Shown: positions 1 through 9,921, numbered from the stretch's first letter. The stretch is 64,000 nucleotides of DNA from Kitasatospora acidiphila (GCF_006636205.1 NZ_VIGB01000003.1:5632501-5696500), one strand, 5' to 3'. Program-made: numbers and translations. Notes: a model not told the origin generated them from the letters alone.

Positions 1-303
1 GGTGAGCAGGTCGGGCAGCGGGACCACCACGGTGTCGCCGCCCGACGGGGCGTCGGCGGCGGCCAGGTCGGCCGGGTTGCCGGTGGTGGTCACGGTGACG
101 CCGCGCTGGCGCAGCAGTTGGACGGCGGCTCGGGTGCCGTCGGCGTCCGGGGAGCGCGGGTCGAGCGAGGGGTAGGAGGTGTTGTCGCCGAGCCCGGCGA
201 CCAGCAGGCCGGCCAGCAGCAGGCCGGCGCCGCCGGCGAGGAACCAGCGGGTGCGCAGCCAGAGTTGACGCGCGGTCGGGGAGAGCGGGGTGTTGGTGGT
301 CAC
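1..303 (-). CDS. DUF4350-type membrane protein, N-terminal part (runs off the window edge)
   Basis: Only the first ~100 codons lie in the window. The GTG start at 303 overlaps the stop of the upstream DUF4129 gene in a GTGA junction, so the two are translationally coupled. The visible protein has a short cytoplasmic start, one hydrophobic segment at about residues 24-42 and then a soluble stretch (SYPSLDPRSPDADGTRA, then a Q-LLRQRGV segment) typical of the DUF4350 family, where it precedes a predicted extracytoplasmic Rossmann-like domain. Family members sit beside MoxR-type ATPases and DUF4129/DUF58 proteins in actinobacterial envelope operons; a MoxR gene would be expected to the left of the window. 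The function is unknown. Confidence 0.75.
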   Translation of the reverse strand, partial: MTTNTPLSPTARQLWLRTRWFLAGGAGLLLAGLLVAGLGDNTSYPSLDPRSPDADGTRAAVQLLRQRGVTVTTTGNPADLAAADAPSGGDTVVVPLPDLLT

Positions 304-917
304 GCGGCCCCGACCTGGAGGAGCGGGCGGGTCCGGCGCAGCCGTTCGTCGAGTTCGAGCAGGCGCTGGTACGCCGTCCGGTCGGCGGTGCGGTCACCGA
401 AGGCGATGTCGTCGAAGAGGCGGGCGGCGTCGGCCAGTGCGGCGGCGTGCTCGGGGAGTTGGCGGCCGGCCTCGCGGGCGGCCTCGTCGGCGGTGCGGCC
501 GGGGCGCGGGTTCAGCAGGGTGCGCTCCTCGAGTGAGCGGATCAGGGCGCGCATCTGCTCGCGGACGGCGGCCGACCATTCGGCGGCGGCGGCGTGCCGC
601 TGGGCGGCGGCGCGGTGCTCGGCGGCGCTGCGCGGTCCGTCGGCGGCGAACAGGGCGCCCGCTGTGGTGGCGGTGCGGCCGGGCCGGCCGAGCCGCCACC
701 ACAGCGCGGCGCCGAGCAGCGCGAACAGCGCCAGGAAGACGATCAGACCGGTCCAGCCGTCACCGGCGGCGCCACCCAACTTGTCGAGCAGCTGGCCGAG
801 TTGGTCCCCGATCCAGTTGATGACCCGCTGCAGCAGGCTGGGGTCGTGCCGGTGGTACTCGGGCCGCAGCAGTTCCTCGCGGGCGGCCACGCGGGCCGGA
901 TCACGCTCCACGGTCAC
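300..917 (-). CDS. DUF4129 domain membrane protein
   Basis: 205 residues. The N-terminal part is charged (about 1-35) and is followed by one membrane segment at about 57-75 (GLIVFLALFALLGAALWW), then a helical C-terminal domain rich in Ala/Arg with the DUF4129 pattern of R-E-Q-M-R-x-L-x-R-x-L-E-E-R and a conserved N-P-R-P-G-R-T-A-D-E. The GTG at 917 is the only reasonable start: the same frame is closed upstream by the stop of the preceding gene at 972-974. It lies 54 bases after that gene and overlaps the DUF4350 start by 4 bases, so the three form one operon. The fold is known in transglutaminase-associated and MoxR-linked envelope clusters; no catalytic role is established. Confidence 0.85.
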   Translation of the reverse strand: MTVERDPARVAAREELLRPEYHRHDPSLLQRVINWIGDQLGQLLDKLGGAAGDGWTGLIVFLALFALLGAALWWRLGRPGRTATTAGALFAADGPRSAAEHRAAAQRHAAAAEWSAAVREQMRALIRSLEERTLLNPRPGRTADEAAREAGRQLPEHAAALADAARLFDDIAFGDRTADRTAYQRLLELDERLRRTRPLLQVGAA

Positions 918-971
918 GGGCGCGCCGCTGTCGGCGGCGCCCCGCGCCCAGTCCCCCAGGTGGTCATCGGG

Positions 972-2290
972 TCAGGCCGCCCCGCTCGGCTGCTGGTCGG
1001 AGCGGCCGGCCCAGCCGGTGCCGCCGTACTCGGGCAGCCCGGCGGCGCGGGCCAGTTCCAGGTCGAGGGCCTCGCGGCGGATCCGCTGGTCGACGTAGAG
1101 CAGCACGTTGATGCCGGCCTGGACCGGCGCGGTCAGGGTGGAGCTCAGCACTCCGCCGATCGCGATCAGCAGCAGGGCGGCGAACGGCTGCTGGTGGTTC
1201 GGGTCGCCGCCCAGCGAGGAGAGCACGCTGTTGCCGGTGGCTCCGGCGAGGGCGGTGAACGGTATCGCGATCATGCCGGAGAGGATCGTGGTGAGCACGA
1301 AGCCGAGTGCGGTGATGCCGAAGATCCGCCACCAGTTGCCCCGGGTCAGCTTGCTGGAGCGGGCCATCGCGGCCTTGATGCCCTGCTTCTCCAGCATCAG
1401 CGCGGGGGCGGCCAGGCTGAGCTTGATGTACATCCAGAGCACGGTCGCGAGGGCGGCCAGTGCGCAGAAGAGGGACAGCGCGTCGAGGCCCGAGTTGTTG
1501 CTGCCGCTCAGGCTCGCGATGATCGCCGGGACCATGCCGAGTGCCGCGATGCCGCCGCAGATCAGACCGATCAGCAGGGTCAGGCCGAGCAGCCGCCACA
1601 TCTGCGGGCGGGCGGCGCGCCAGGCCGAGCCGGCGGTGACCGGCTCACCCAGGATCGCCTTGCTGACCACCATGGTGAGCAGCGCGCTCAGCACCAGGCC
1701 GCACAGGGCGGTGACCAGAGCGCCGGCGCCGAGCAGCACCAGGGCGAGGGTGGACTGGGAGTCGTTCCGGCTGAACCAGTTGAACGCGGTGGCAGTGCCC
1801 TGGCTGAGCACGGCGACCACCAGCGACAGCGGCAGCACGGTGCGCCAGTGCTTGCGGCCGGTGGAGATCGAGCCGTCCAGGATCTCGCCGACGCCCAGCG
1901 GGCGCAGCGGGATCACACCGGGCTTGGGGCTCGGCGGCTGGGCGTTCCACTGCGGCCGGCCCCAGCCGGGCTGCCCCCAGCTCTGGGCGGGCTGGCGCTG
2001 CGGGATCCGGGCACCCGGGTCGCCGTAGGCACCGGAGTACGGCCCGGCGGCGGGAGCGGACGGTGCGGCAGGAGCGGTGGCAGCGGTGGCAGCGGACGGC
2101 GCCGAGGGAGCGGGTGCCGCCGCATCCGACGGCACGGCATCCACCGGGGCGGCGTCGGTCGAACGGGCAGCGGCGGCCGGGCTGGGAGCTGACGCCGAGT
2201 CCGGTCCGGCCGGTGCTCCGACCGCCGACCGGGCATCGGCGGGGTCGGCCTGGGACGAGCCGGGCGAGACCCAGCCCGGGTGTCGGTCAT
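972..2290 (-). CDS. Proline-rich multi-pass membrane protein (GPDPase_memb type), frame broken near its start
   Basis: About 439 residues: a ~120-residue Pro/Ala-rich cytoplasmic N-terminus, then the hallmark PGVIPLRPLGVGEILDGSIS followed by several membrane segments as in the glycerophosphodiester phosphodiesterase membrane domain family. The function is unknown, and the catalytic GDPD domain is absent. A strong ribosome site (GAGGAG) precedes ATG at 2290, giving M-T-D-T, but that frame leaves the long frame after four codons. Adding one C to the C run (bases 2278-2280) would join M-T-D-T directly to P-G-W-V-S-P-G-S, the usual N-terminus of this family as I remember it. As written, the uninterrupted frame would have to start at ATG 2360 without a clear ribosome site. 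Divergent from mtrA. Confidence 0.8.
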
Positions 2291-2528
2291 CACTGCTCCT
2301 CGGCGCGGGGCGGGTGCCCCAGGATGGTGGGGTGGCGCATTTGTGCGCCCATCGTGCCATGGTGTGGGCAAGCGCCCCAGGGGCGCCGGGTTGCTGATCG
2401 ACAACGGAGCCGACGGAGCCTGTGAAGTTTGGAGTTTGGGTGGATATGGGCGGTCTTGCCGGGAGGTCGGTGGACGAATTGGCACGGGTGTGCGGCAGGT
2501 CACAGTCCCGTAATGAGAGGATGGGCGC

Positions 2529-3206
2529 ATGAAAGGTCGCGTCCTGGTCGTCGATGACGACACCGCACTGGCCGAGATGCTCGGCATCGTGCTGCGTGGT
2601 GAGGGTTTCGAGCCGAGCTTCGTCGCGGACGGAGACCGGGCACTGGCCGCGTTCCGCGAAGTCAAGCCGGACTTGGTGCTGCTCGATCTGATGCTGCCCG
2701 GCCGTGACGGGATCGACGTCTGCCGGCAGATCCGGTCGGAGTCCGGGGTCCCGATCGTGATGCTGACCGCGAAGACGGACACCGTCGACATCGTGGTGGG
2801 CCTGGAGTCCGGCGCCGATGACTACGTGACCAAGCCCTTCAAGCCCAAGGAGCTGGTGGCCCGGGTCCGGGCCCGGCTGCGGCGGGCCGAGGAGCCCACC
2901 CCCGAGCAGCTGACCATCGGCGACCTGGTGATCGACGTGGCCGGCCACTCGGTCAAGCGGGACGGCCGGGGCATCCCGCTGACCCCGCTGGAGTTCGACC
3001 TGCTGGTCGCGCTGGCCCGCAAGCCCTGGCAGGTGTTCACCCGCGAGGTGCTGCTGGAGCAGGTCTGGGGCTACCGGCACGCCGCCGACACCCGGCTGGT
3101 GAACGTGCACGTGCAGCGGCTCCGCTCGAAGATCGAGAAGGATCCCGAGCGCCCGGAGATCGTGGTCACCGTCCGCGGTGTCGGATACAAGGCCGGGCCC
3201 AGCTGA
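2529..3206 (+). CDS. mtrA: MtrA response regulator
   Basis: 225 residues, OmpR/PhoB class. The receiver domain (1-115) has the acidic pocket V-D-D-D near residue 9, phosphoacceptor D53 in LLDLMLPG and the Thr/Lys pair in MLTAK and TKPFKP. The winged-helix domain (about 130-225) carries LTPLEFDLLVALARKP and the recognition helix region R-L-V-N-V-H-V-Q-R-L-R-S-K-I-E. MtrA is the essential partner of MtrB and in actinomycetes controls cell-wall, division and development genes. The ATG at 2529 follows GAGAGG at 2515-2520. It is followed after one base by mtrB and then lpqB, the standard actinobacterial operon. Confidence 0.97.
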   Translation: MKGRVLVVDDDTALAEMLGIVLRGEGFEPSFVADGDRALAAFREVKPDLVLLDLMLPGRDGIDVCRQIRSESGVPIVMLTAKTDTVDIVVGLESGADDYVTKPFKPKELVARVRARLRRAEEPTPEQLTIGDLVIDVAGHSVKRDGRGIPLTPLEFDLLVALARKPWQVFTREVLLEQVWGYRHAADTRLVNVHVQRLRSKIEKDPERPEIVVTVRGVGYKAGPS

Positions 3207-3207
3207 C

Positions 3208-5319
3208 GTGACGGACCAGGTTCAGCCCTCCCCGGCCGGGGCTCCGGCAGGGGAGGGGTACGTAGGGGGTACGGGCCCGGTGTCGACGGCGTCCCCCTTC
3301 GGGTTGCTGCTGCGCCGACTGCGGAGCCCGTTCTACCGGCTGGCCGCGCTCTACCGGCGGTCGATCCAGCTGCGGGTGGTCGCGGCCACCCTGGCGCTCT
3401 CGGTGGCGCTGGTCGTGGTGCTGGGCGTGGTGGTGATGGCCCAGGTCCGCCAGGGCCTGCTGGACAGCAAGAAGCACGCCGCGCTGAGCCAGGCCAACGG
3501 CGGCTTCACCACCGCCCAGAACCAGAGCGACATGCTCCGCGACGAGCTCGCCAGGAACGCCGCCACCGACCCCAGCCTGGGCGAGCCCAGCAACTGGCTG
3601 ACCGAGCAGGTGGCCAACCTGGCCAGCGGCGGCCAGGGCAACTACGTGGTGATCGGCATCGTGCCGTCCACCGACCAGAGCCAGGTGGACAGCAACCCGC
3701 GCCCGCCGGAGAGCGCCCGGGCCTCCGAGAACATCTCGCTGACCAGCATCTCGCCGCAGCTGGCCGCCGACGTGGCCAAGAACCCGAACGTGCCGCACGA
3801 GCAGGCCACCACGATCCACCGGGTGGCCGCGAACGGCCAGACCGTCTCCGAGTCGGGCCTGGTGATCGGCAAGCAGCTGAACGGCCCGGTGCACCAGTCG
3901 TACCAGCTCTACTTCGCGTTCTCCTTCGTCCAGGAGGACCAGACCCTGGCGCTGGTCACCGGCACGGTGGCCACGGCCGGCCTGTTCATCGTGATGATGA
4001 TGGGCTGCATCGCCTGGCTGGTGGTCCGCCAGGTCGTCACCCCGGTGCGGATGGCCGCCGGAATCGCCGAGCGGCTGGCCGACGGGCACCTGGAAGAGCG
4101 GATGAAGGTCACCGGGACGGACGACATCGCCCGGCTCGGGGAGTCCTTCAACCGGATGGCCGGGGCGCTGCAGGCGCAGATCCACCAGCTGGAGGAGCTC
4201 TCCCGGGTGCAGCGCCGGTTCGTCTCGGACGTCTCGCACGAGCTGCGCACCCCGCTGACCACGGTCCGGATGGCCGCCGACCTGATCTACGACTCCCGCG
4301 AGGACCTGGACCCGATGGCGGCCCGCTCGGCCGAGCTGCTGCAGGGCCAGCTGGACCGCTTCGAGTCGCTGCTGGCCGACCTGCTGGAGATCAGCCGGTT
4401 CGACGCCGGCGCCGCGATCCTGGACGCCGAGCCGGTGGACCTGCGCGACATCGTGAACCGGGTGGTCGAGGCGGCCGACCCGCTGGCCCGGATGAAGGGC
4501 AGCGCCGTGGTGCTGCGCGACGCCGACAAGCCGGTGGTGGCCGAGGTGGACCAGCGCCGGATCGAGCGGATCCTGCGCAACCTGGTGGTCAACGCGCTGG
4601 AGCACGGCGAGGGCCGCGACGTGGTGATCCGGCTCGGCTCCGCCGAGGGCGCGGTCGCCGTCGGCGTGCGCGACTACGGCATCGGCCTCAAGCCGGGCGA
4701 GGCCTCCCGGGTGTTCCACCGGTTCTGGCGGGCCGACCCGTCCCGGGTGCGGACCACCGGCGGCACCGGCCTGGGCCTGTCCATCGCGGTCGAGGACGCC
4801 CATCTGCACGGCGGTTGGCTGCAGGCCTGGGGCGAGCCCGGCGGTGGCTCGCACTTCCGGCTCACCCTGCCGCGCACCCGCGGCGGCGAGATCGGCCGGG
4901 CGCCGTTCCGGCTGGAGCCTGAGGACTCCCGGCACAACCGCGGCCTGCGGTCCCAGGGCGCCCCGTACCGGCGGGCGCTGCCGTCCGGCGCCACCGCGCT
5001 GACCGCCAGCGGTCAGATGTCGGTGATCCCGGAGACCCCGGGCGGCGCGGGCGGCGGGCTGGGCCCCGGGCTCGGCGGAGTGCTGGCGGTCACCGAGGGC
5101 CTCGGGCCGCAGCGGCTGCCGAAGGCGCCGCCGGTGGCCAACCCGTCCGACCTGCGCGCGGCAGGTGCCGGGTACGGCGCCACCGGGGCACAGGTGGTGG
5201 TGGACTGCGGCCGGGTCCAGCCCGAACCGCAGCAGGGCACGATCGGGCAGCAGGGCGGCGGCGCCGAGCGGGGCGCCGACGGGACCGATGGGGAGGGGAC
5301 GAGGGGTGGCGAGCGCTAG
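3208..5319 (+). CDS. mtrB: MtrB sensor histidine kinase
   Basis: 703 residues from GTG 3208, one base after the mtrA stop. An in-frame GTG at 3178, inside mtrA, is also possible but less likely. Membrane segment 1 (about 45-70), an extracytoplasmic sensor region of about 170 residues and membrane segment 2 (about 252-276, ending MMMGCIAWLVV) are followed by HAMP, then HisKA with FVSDVSHELRTPLTTV (phosphoacceptor His near residue 343), and a HATPase domain with NLVVNALEHG and the G box GTGLGLSIAV. A 150-residue Gly/Pro-rich tail follows, as is usual in streptomycete MtrB. The partner is MtrA. The 3' end overlaps lpqB by 14 bases, implying translational coupling. Confidence 0.96.
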   Translation: MTDQVQPSPAGAPAGEGYVGGTGPVSTASPFGLLLRRLRSPFYRLAALYRRSIQLRVVAATLALSVALVVVLGVVVMAQVRQGLLDSKKHAALSQANGGFTTAQNQSDMLRDELARNAATDPSLGEPSNWLTEQVANLASGGQGNYVVIGIVPSTDQSQVDSNPRPPESARASENISLTSISPQLAADVAKNPNVPHEQATTIHRVAANGQTVSESGLVIGKQLNGPVHQSYQLYFAFSFVQEDQTLALVTGTVATAGLFIVMMMGCIAWLVVRQVVTPVRMAAGIAERLADGHLEERMKVTGTDDIARLGESFNRMAGALQAQIHQLEELSRVQRRFVSDVSHELRTPLTTVRMAADLIYDSREDLDPMAARSAELLQGQLDRFESLLADLLEISRFDAGAAILDAEPVDLRDIVNRVVEAADPLARMKGSAVVLRDADKPVVAEVDQRRIERILRNLVVNALEHGEGRDVVIRLGSAEGAVAVGVRDYGIGLKPGEASRVFHRFWRADPSRVRTTGGTGLGLSIAVEDAHLHGGWLQAWGEPGGGSHFRLTLPRTRGGEIGRAPFRLEPEDSRHNRGLRSQGAPYRRALPSGATALTASGQMSVIPETPGGAGGGLGPGLGGVLAVTEGLGPQRLPKAPPVANPSDLRAAGAGYGATGAQVVVDCGRVQPEPQQGTIGQQGGGAERGADGTDGEGTRGGER

Positions 5320-7207
5320 CGGCGTTTCCGGTCGGCGCTGGGCGGGTGCGCTCGGGTCGGCGCTGACCGTGCTGCTGGCGGCGGGGTGCGCCACCATGCC
5401 GGACAGCGGCAGCCCCGAGGCGGTGGCCCCGCCGCAGGGCGCCGGCGCCGACCAGGGCGTGCAGGTGCGGGTGCTGCCGATGCCGCCGCGGGACGGGCTG
5501 ACGCCCGCCGAGGTGCTGCAGAACTTCCTCGACGCGTCGAGTGCCGACGAGGCCGACTACAAGACGGCCAAGGAGTACCTGACCGGTGACGCGCTGACCA
5601 CCTGGCAGCCGGACAGCGGCGCGGTGGTGCTGAACAGCACCACCCTGCCGAAGCCGCCGACCGACACGGGGACCGGGCAGACCGTCCTGACCATCTCCTC
5701 GCACCAGATCGGCACCCTGGACACCAAGCACACCTACCACGCCACCGACGACACCTTCACCGGCAACTTCACCCTGGTCAACGCGGCCAAGGACGCCAAG
5801 GACGGCTCGAAGGAGGCCCCGGCGCACGCCCAGTGGCGGATCGCCAGCCTGCCCACCGGCCTGGTCCTGGACGCGACCAGCTTCCGCAACGCCTACGAGC
5901 AGGTCGACCGCTACTTCCTCACCAAGCCGGACCCGCAGGCCGCCGGCTCCGACCTGTCGGCGCTGGTGCCCGACCCGGTCTACGTGCGGCGCCGGATCGA
6001 CCCGGCCTCGGCCGCGGCCCGGGCGCTGGCCCAGGGCGCCTCAGCCTGGCTGGCGCCGGCGGTCCGTTCCGCCTTCGACGACACCCGTCCCGCCGACACC
6101 GTCAACACCGACGACCCGCGCAACCCCAAGCTCCAGGTGGACGGGGTGGACTGCCAGGTCAGCCAGCAGCAGTGCCACCAGATGGCCGCCCAGCTCTACT
6201 TCACGCTGGCCAGCCTGACCGGTTCCGGCACGCTGGACAGGGTCACGGTGGTCTCCAAGCACGGCTCGGCCGACCTCACCACCGCGGCGGCCAAGAACTC
6301 GCCGTACGCGCCGGGCATGCTGGCCGGGAGCGGCCGGGGGGCCTACGTGCGCAACGCCGAGACCGGCCAGCTGGCCCGGCTGCAGCCGATCGTCGGCACC
6401 CTGGTGCCGGTGTCCGGGGTGCTCGGCGAGGCGCGCCTGCCGGGCGCGCTGCAGCCGACCGGCGGCACCGCCGGACCGTACGCGGTGCGCCGGGACGACG
6501 GCGCCGCCGCCGTGGTCGGCGGGGACGGCAAGGACCTCTACCTGCCCGGACTGGACGACGCCGGCAAGGCGCTCGGCCCCGCCGTGATCACCAGCCGGGC
6601 CCCGCGCCCCGACGAGGGCCTGGCCTCGCCCAGCTGGGACGGCTACGGCGACCTGTTCGTGGTCGACCGCGACCCGGCGGCCCCCAAGGTGCTGATGAAC
6701 CGCGGCCAGGTCACCGTCACGGTCGCGATGGACAGCCTGGCGGACGGGCAGGCGGTGGACGGCCTGCGGGTCTCCTCCGACGGCACCCGGGTGGCCCTGC
6801 TGGTGCGCAGCGGCACCACCCACACGCTGGAGATCGGCCGGATCGACCGCGCTGGCACCGCCCAGGCGCCGACCGTGGCGATCACCGCGCTGCGCCAGGT
6901 CGCGCCCGCCCAGCTGTCCGATGTCGCCTCGGTCTCCTGGGCCGACCCGGACACCCTGCTGGTGCTCGGCAAGGAGGCGGACGGGCTGATGCAGCTGCAC
7001 TACCTGTCCACCGACGGCTCCAGCACCCTCGACAACGCGTTGCTGGCGGACAACATGACCGTGGTCGCGGCCTCGGAGGCCCGCACCGACACGGTGCTGG
7101 GCGACGCCAAGGACCAGGACCACACGGTGTACGGGCTGTTCGGGCCCGCGCAGCCGCAGTGGCGGATCGTCGGCAAGGGCTGGGCGCTGCCCTCCTACCC
7201 GGACTGA
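5306..7207 (+). CDS. lpqB: LpqB lipoprotein
   Basis: 633 residues from GTG 5306, preceded by GGGAGGGGACGAGG and overlapping mtrB. The signal peptide ends in the lipobox L-L-A-A-G-C (Cys about residue 29), so the protein is expected to be a lipid-anchored extracytoplasmic protein. A GerMN-type sporulation/germination domain lies in the middle (about 200-330), followed by a C-terminal beta-propeller-like half. In mycobacteria LpqB interacts with the MtrB sensor domain and modulates MtrA phosphorylation; the same role is inferred here from the operon. The last 13 bases overlap the 3' end of convergent comF. Confidence 0.95.
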   Translation: MASASGVSGRRWAGALGSALTVLLAAGCATMPDSGSPEAVAPPQGAGADQGVQVRVLPMPPRDGLTPAEVLQNFLDASSADEADYKTAKEYLTGDALTTWQPDSGAVVLNSTTLPKPPTDTGTGQTVLTISSHQIGTLDTKHTYHATDDTFTGNFTLVNAAKDAKDGSKEAPAHAQWRIASLPTGLVLDATSFRNAYEQVDRYFLTKPDPQAAGSDLSALVPDPVYVRRRIDPASAAARALAQGASAWLAPAVRSAFDDTRPADTVNTDDPRNPKLQVDGVDCQVSQQQCHQMAAQLYFTLASLTGSGTLDRVTVVSKHGSADLTTAAAKNSPYAPGMLAGSGRGAYVRNAETGQLARLQPIVGTLVPVSGVLGEARLPGALQPTGGTAGPYAVRRDDGAAAVVGGDGKDLYLPGLDDAGKALGPAVITSRAPRPDEGLASPSWDGYGDLFVVDRDPAAPKVLMNRGQVTVTVAMDSLADGQAVDGLRVSSDGTRVALLVRSGTTHTLEIGRIDRAGTAQAPTVAITALRQVAPAQLSDVASVSWADPDTLLVLGKEADGLMQLHYLSTDGSSTLDNALLADNMTVVAASEARTDTVLGDAKDQDHTVYGLFGPAQPQWRIVGKGWALPSYPD

Positions 7208-7979
7208 GGCCGACCGCCCGGGCGGCGCTGGTGCACCGCCCTGGGCAGCCGGTGCAGCGCCGGCAGCCCGGGCAGCGGAGGGTGCCGGACCCGCCCGCCG
7301 CCGGTGACGGTGGCGGCCACCGTGGCCGCCGCCAGTGGCTCGAGACCGGCCGCCCGCAGCGCCCGGGCAGCCTCCGCGAGGCTGGCGCCGGTGGTCACCA
7401 GGTCGTCCACCAGCAGCAGGCGGTACCCCGTCAGGTGAGCCGCCGCCGGGTGGCGGACCGTCAGCGCGTGGTCCAGGTTGGCCAGTCGGGCGGTGGCGCC
7501 CAAGCCGCTCTGGTCGGCCACCCGGCGGGTCTGGCGGAGCACCGGGGCCACCCGGCAGCGCAGGCCGGCGCGGCGCAGGCTGCGGGCGGCGGCGCGGGCC
7601 AGCCGGCGGGTGGCGTCCTGGCCGCGGGCCCGCACCGCGCTCCGGGCCGAGGGCATCGGGATCAGCAGCACCGGTTCGGCGGCCGGCGCGGTGGCGGTGG
7701 TGAGCGCGGCCTGGACGGCGCGTGCCAGCGCCGCGCCGAGCGGGGCGGCCAGGCTGAGCGCACCGCGCTCCTTGTGGGCCAGCAGCATCCCGCGCACCGG
7801 GTCGCGGTAGGCGGCGCAGGCGTGCAGCGGGGGCAGGCCCGGTGGCGCGGGGAGGGGCCGGCGGGCTGGGCCGGCAGCCCGTCGAGCAGCGCCCGGCAGT
7901 CGGGGCAGAGCGGGCCGGCCGCCCCACCGCAGCCGGTGCAGGGGGTGGGCAGCAGGACGTCCAGCGCGGCGGTCAGCAA
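7195..7979 (-). CDS. comF: ComF family phosphoribosyltransferase-like protein, frame broken once
   Basis: About 261 residues if repaired. The N-terminus has paired cysteines in C-T-G-C-G-G and C-P-D-C (zinc-binding finger), and the body carries the PRTase loop LLLVDDLVTTGASL with the acidic pair. ComF proteins act in DNA uptake in competent bacteria; in actinomycetes the role is untested. The TTG at 7979 is chosen because GGGAGG lies five to six bases upstream; ATG 8111 is in frame but has no such site. The N- and C-terminal parts are in different frames: restoring one C in the run at 7863-7865 (GGG on the plus strand) gives a continuous QPRRPLPAPPGLPPLHAC stretch, as in relatives. Confidence 0.85.
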
Positions 7980-8334
7980 CGGAGCCTCCCGGTCGGTGAC
8001 CCTCGGTGATGGGGCCAGGGTGGGCCGTCCGGGCGGACTTGTCCAGATATTTACCCTCGCTTCACTCGTTGGAGGGTAGACAGGGGTGAACAGCTGTCCG
8101 GCCGGATCCACTGACGCCTAAGGTCCCGCTGGAGAGGCGAAAAGCCCACACTGGGTGTGAGATGAGGCTCCCAGGGGTTTCAAGCGTCTCTGGTGGGGAG
8201 GAAGTGGGTGAAGGCCCAGCCCGCCCGATCCTCGATCGGTCGGCGGGGCCGGCGGTAGTTCGGCTGGTCAGGCTGGGTCTCATGCCCGGCCCGGTAGTCC
8301 GGGTCGGCGCCAGTACGAGGGATCGGAGTTCTGC
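7980..8334. other. Gene-free stretch between comF and hpf
   Basis: This is the leader and promoter region of hpf and, in the other direction, of comF. I see no convincing coding sequence. In Streptomyces hpf is known to have several stress-responsive promoters, so regulatory sites are expected here, but I could not identify a -35/-10 pair with confidence. A GGAG ribosome site lies at 8325-8328. Confidence 0.4.
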
Positions 8335-9024
8335 GTGGACATCGTCGTCAAGGGCCGCAAGACCGAGGTGCCCCAGAGGTTCCGCGAGCACGTGGCCGAG
8401 AAGCTGGAGAAGGTCCAGAAGTTCGACGGCAAGGTGATCAGCCTCGACGTCGAGGTGTCCAAGGAACACAACCCGCGTCAGGCCGAGCGGTCCGACCGGG
8501 TCGAGATCACTGTCCGTACCCGTGGTCCGGTGATCCGGGCCGAGGCCGCCGCCGGCGATCCCTACGCGGCGCTCGATCTGGCCTCGGCGAAGCTCGACAC
8601 GCAGTTGCGCAAGCTGAAGGACCGGCGCCAGGTCCACCACGGGGCCCGCACGACGCCGCTGAGCGTCGCCCAGGCGACGGCGCGGATCGCGGCGCAGCCG
8701 GGTACGGCGAGCATGGAGGAGCTGAGCGAGCAGGCGGTGCCCAAGATGAAGATGGGCTCGCTGGAGGTCCAGGGCGAGGGCCCGCTGGTGGTGCGGGAGA
8801 AGACGCACGTCGCGCACCCGATGGCGCTGGCCCAGGCGCTGGAGGCGATGGAGCTGGTCGGCCACGACTTCTACCTGTTCGTGGAGAAGGACAGCGGCCT
8901 GCCCAGCGTGGTCTACCGGCGCCGCGGCTACGACTTCGGTGTCATCCACCTGCAGACGAACGGTCTGGAGCCGGATGACGAGGTCAGCGGTGCCGGCGGC
9001 GCGATCAACAGCGCCGAGCGCTGA
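8335..9024 (+). CDS. hpf: Ribosome hibernation promoting factor, long form
   Basis: 229 residues from GTG 8335, with GGAG six bases upstream. The N-terminal S30AE/HPF domain (1-105) begins M-D-I-V-V-K-G-R-K and contains the RNA-facing basic surface. A linker (about 105-160) leads to the C-terminal dimerisation domain (about 165-220, with HPMALAQALEAMELVGHDFYLF). Long HPF dimerises 70S ribosomes into inactive 100S particles in stationary phase or stress. It stands alone and is followed by a strong terminator, then an orphan regulator, as in other streptomycetes. Confidence 0.96.
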   Translation: MDIVVKGRKTEVPQRFREHVAEKLEKVQKFDGKVISLDVEVSKEHNPRQAERSDRVEITVRTRGPVIRAEAAAGDPYAALDLASAKLDTQLRKLKDRRQVHHGARTTPLSVAQATARIAAQPGTASMEELSEQAVPKMKMGSLEVQGEGPLVVREKTHVAHPMALAQALEAMELVGHDFYLFVEKDSGLPSVVYRRRGYDFGVIHLQTNGLEPDDEVSGAGGAINSAER

Positions 9025-9051
9025 GCCCGGCTGACCGAACGGGACGGACGG

Positions 9052-9088
9052 GCACCCGGCGGTCGACGGCAGGTCGGCCGCCGGGTGC
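9052..9088 (+). terminator. Stem-loop after hpf
   Basis: An 11-bp inverted repeat, GCACCCGGCGG / CCGCCGGGTGC, with a 15-base loop starting 27 bases after the hpf stop. There is no U tract, as is usual in streptomycetes. Confidence 0.7.
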
Positions 9089-9192
9089 GGTGCCGCAGGC
9101 GCCCATCGGGGGACGCGCGCCACGAGCGGTGACGTCGCCCTCGCGGGCCGTGGAATGATGAGCCCCAGAGCGTTCGGCGACGGGGAGGGCGG

Positions 9193-9921
9193 ATGGCGGA
9201 GCGGTTCGACGGCAGCGGCGGCGGATGCCCGGAGCCGGAGTTCGCGCCACGCGGCGGCGAGCCCATTCGCGTCCTGGTGGTGGACGATCACGCGCTGTTC
9301 CGGCGCGGGCTGGAGATCGTGCTCGCCGAGGAGCCGGACATCCGGGTGGTCGGCGAGGCCGCGGACGGTGCGGAGGCCGTGCTGAAGGCGGCCGACCTGC
9401 TGCCCGACATCATCCTGATGGACGTCCGGATGCCGCGTCGCAGCGGGATCGAAGCCTGCACCTCCATCAAGGAGGTGGCCCCCAGCACCAAGATCATCAT
9501 GCTGACGATAAGCGACGAGGAGGCCGACCTCTACGAGGCGATCAAGGCGGGCGCCACCGGCTACCTGCTCAAGGAGATCTCCACCGACGAGGTGGCCACC
9601 GCGATCCGCGCGGTGGCCGACGGCCAGTCCCAGATCAGCCCCTCGATGGCGGCCAAGCTGCTCACCGAGTTCAAGTCGATGATCCAACGGCGTTCCGACG
9701 ACCGGGAGTTGGTGCCCGCGCCGCGGCTGACCGACCGGGAGCTCGAGGTGCTCAAGCTGGTCGCCACCGGCATGAACAACCGGGAGATCGCCAAGGAGCT
9801 GTTCATCAGCGAGAACACCGTGAAGAACCATGTGCGCAACATCCTGGAGAAGCTGCAGCTGCACTCCCGGATGGAGGCCGTGGTCTACGCGATGCGTGAG
9901 AAGATCCTCGAAATAGGCTGA
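9193..9921 (+). CDS. Orphan NarL/LuxR-family response regulator
   Basis: 242 residues. A ~24-residue N-terminal extension precedes the receiver domain (IRVLVVDDHALFRRG; phosphoacceptor D77 in IILMDVRMP; MLTISDEE and the Lys in YLLKEIS). The LuxR helix-turn-helix is at about 174-230 (LTDRELEVLKLVATGMNNRE). No histidine kinase gene is adjacent, so the cognate kinase, if any, is elsewhere. The position between hpf and the secA region is conserved in streptomycetes. The ATG at 9193 follows GGGAGGG. Confidence 0.93.
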   Translation: MAERFDGSGGGCPEPEFAPRGGEPIRVLVVDDHALFRRGLEIVLAEEPDIRVVGEAADGAEAVLKAADLLPDIILMDVRMPRRSGIEACTSIKEVAPSTKIIMLTISDEEADLYEAIKAGATGYLLKEISTDEVATAIRAVADGQSQISPSMAAKLLTEFKSMIQRRSDDRELVPAPRLTDRELEVLKLVATGMNNREIAKELFISENTVKNHVRNILEKLQLHSRMEAVVYAMREKILEIG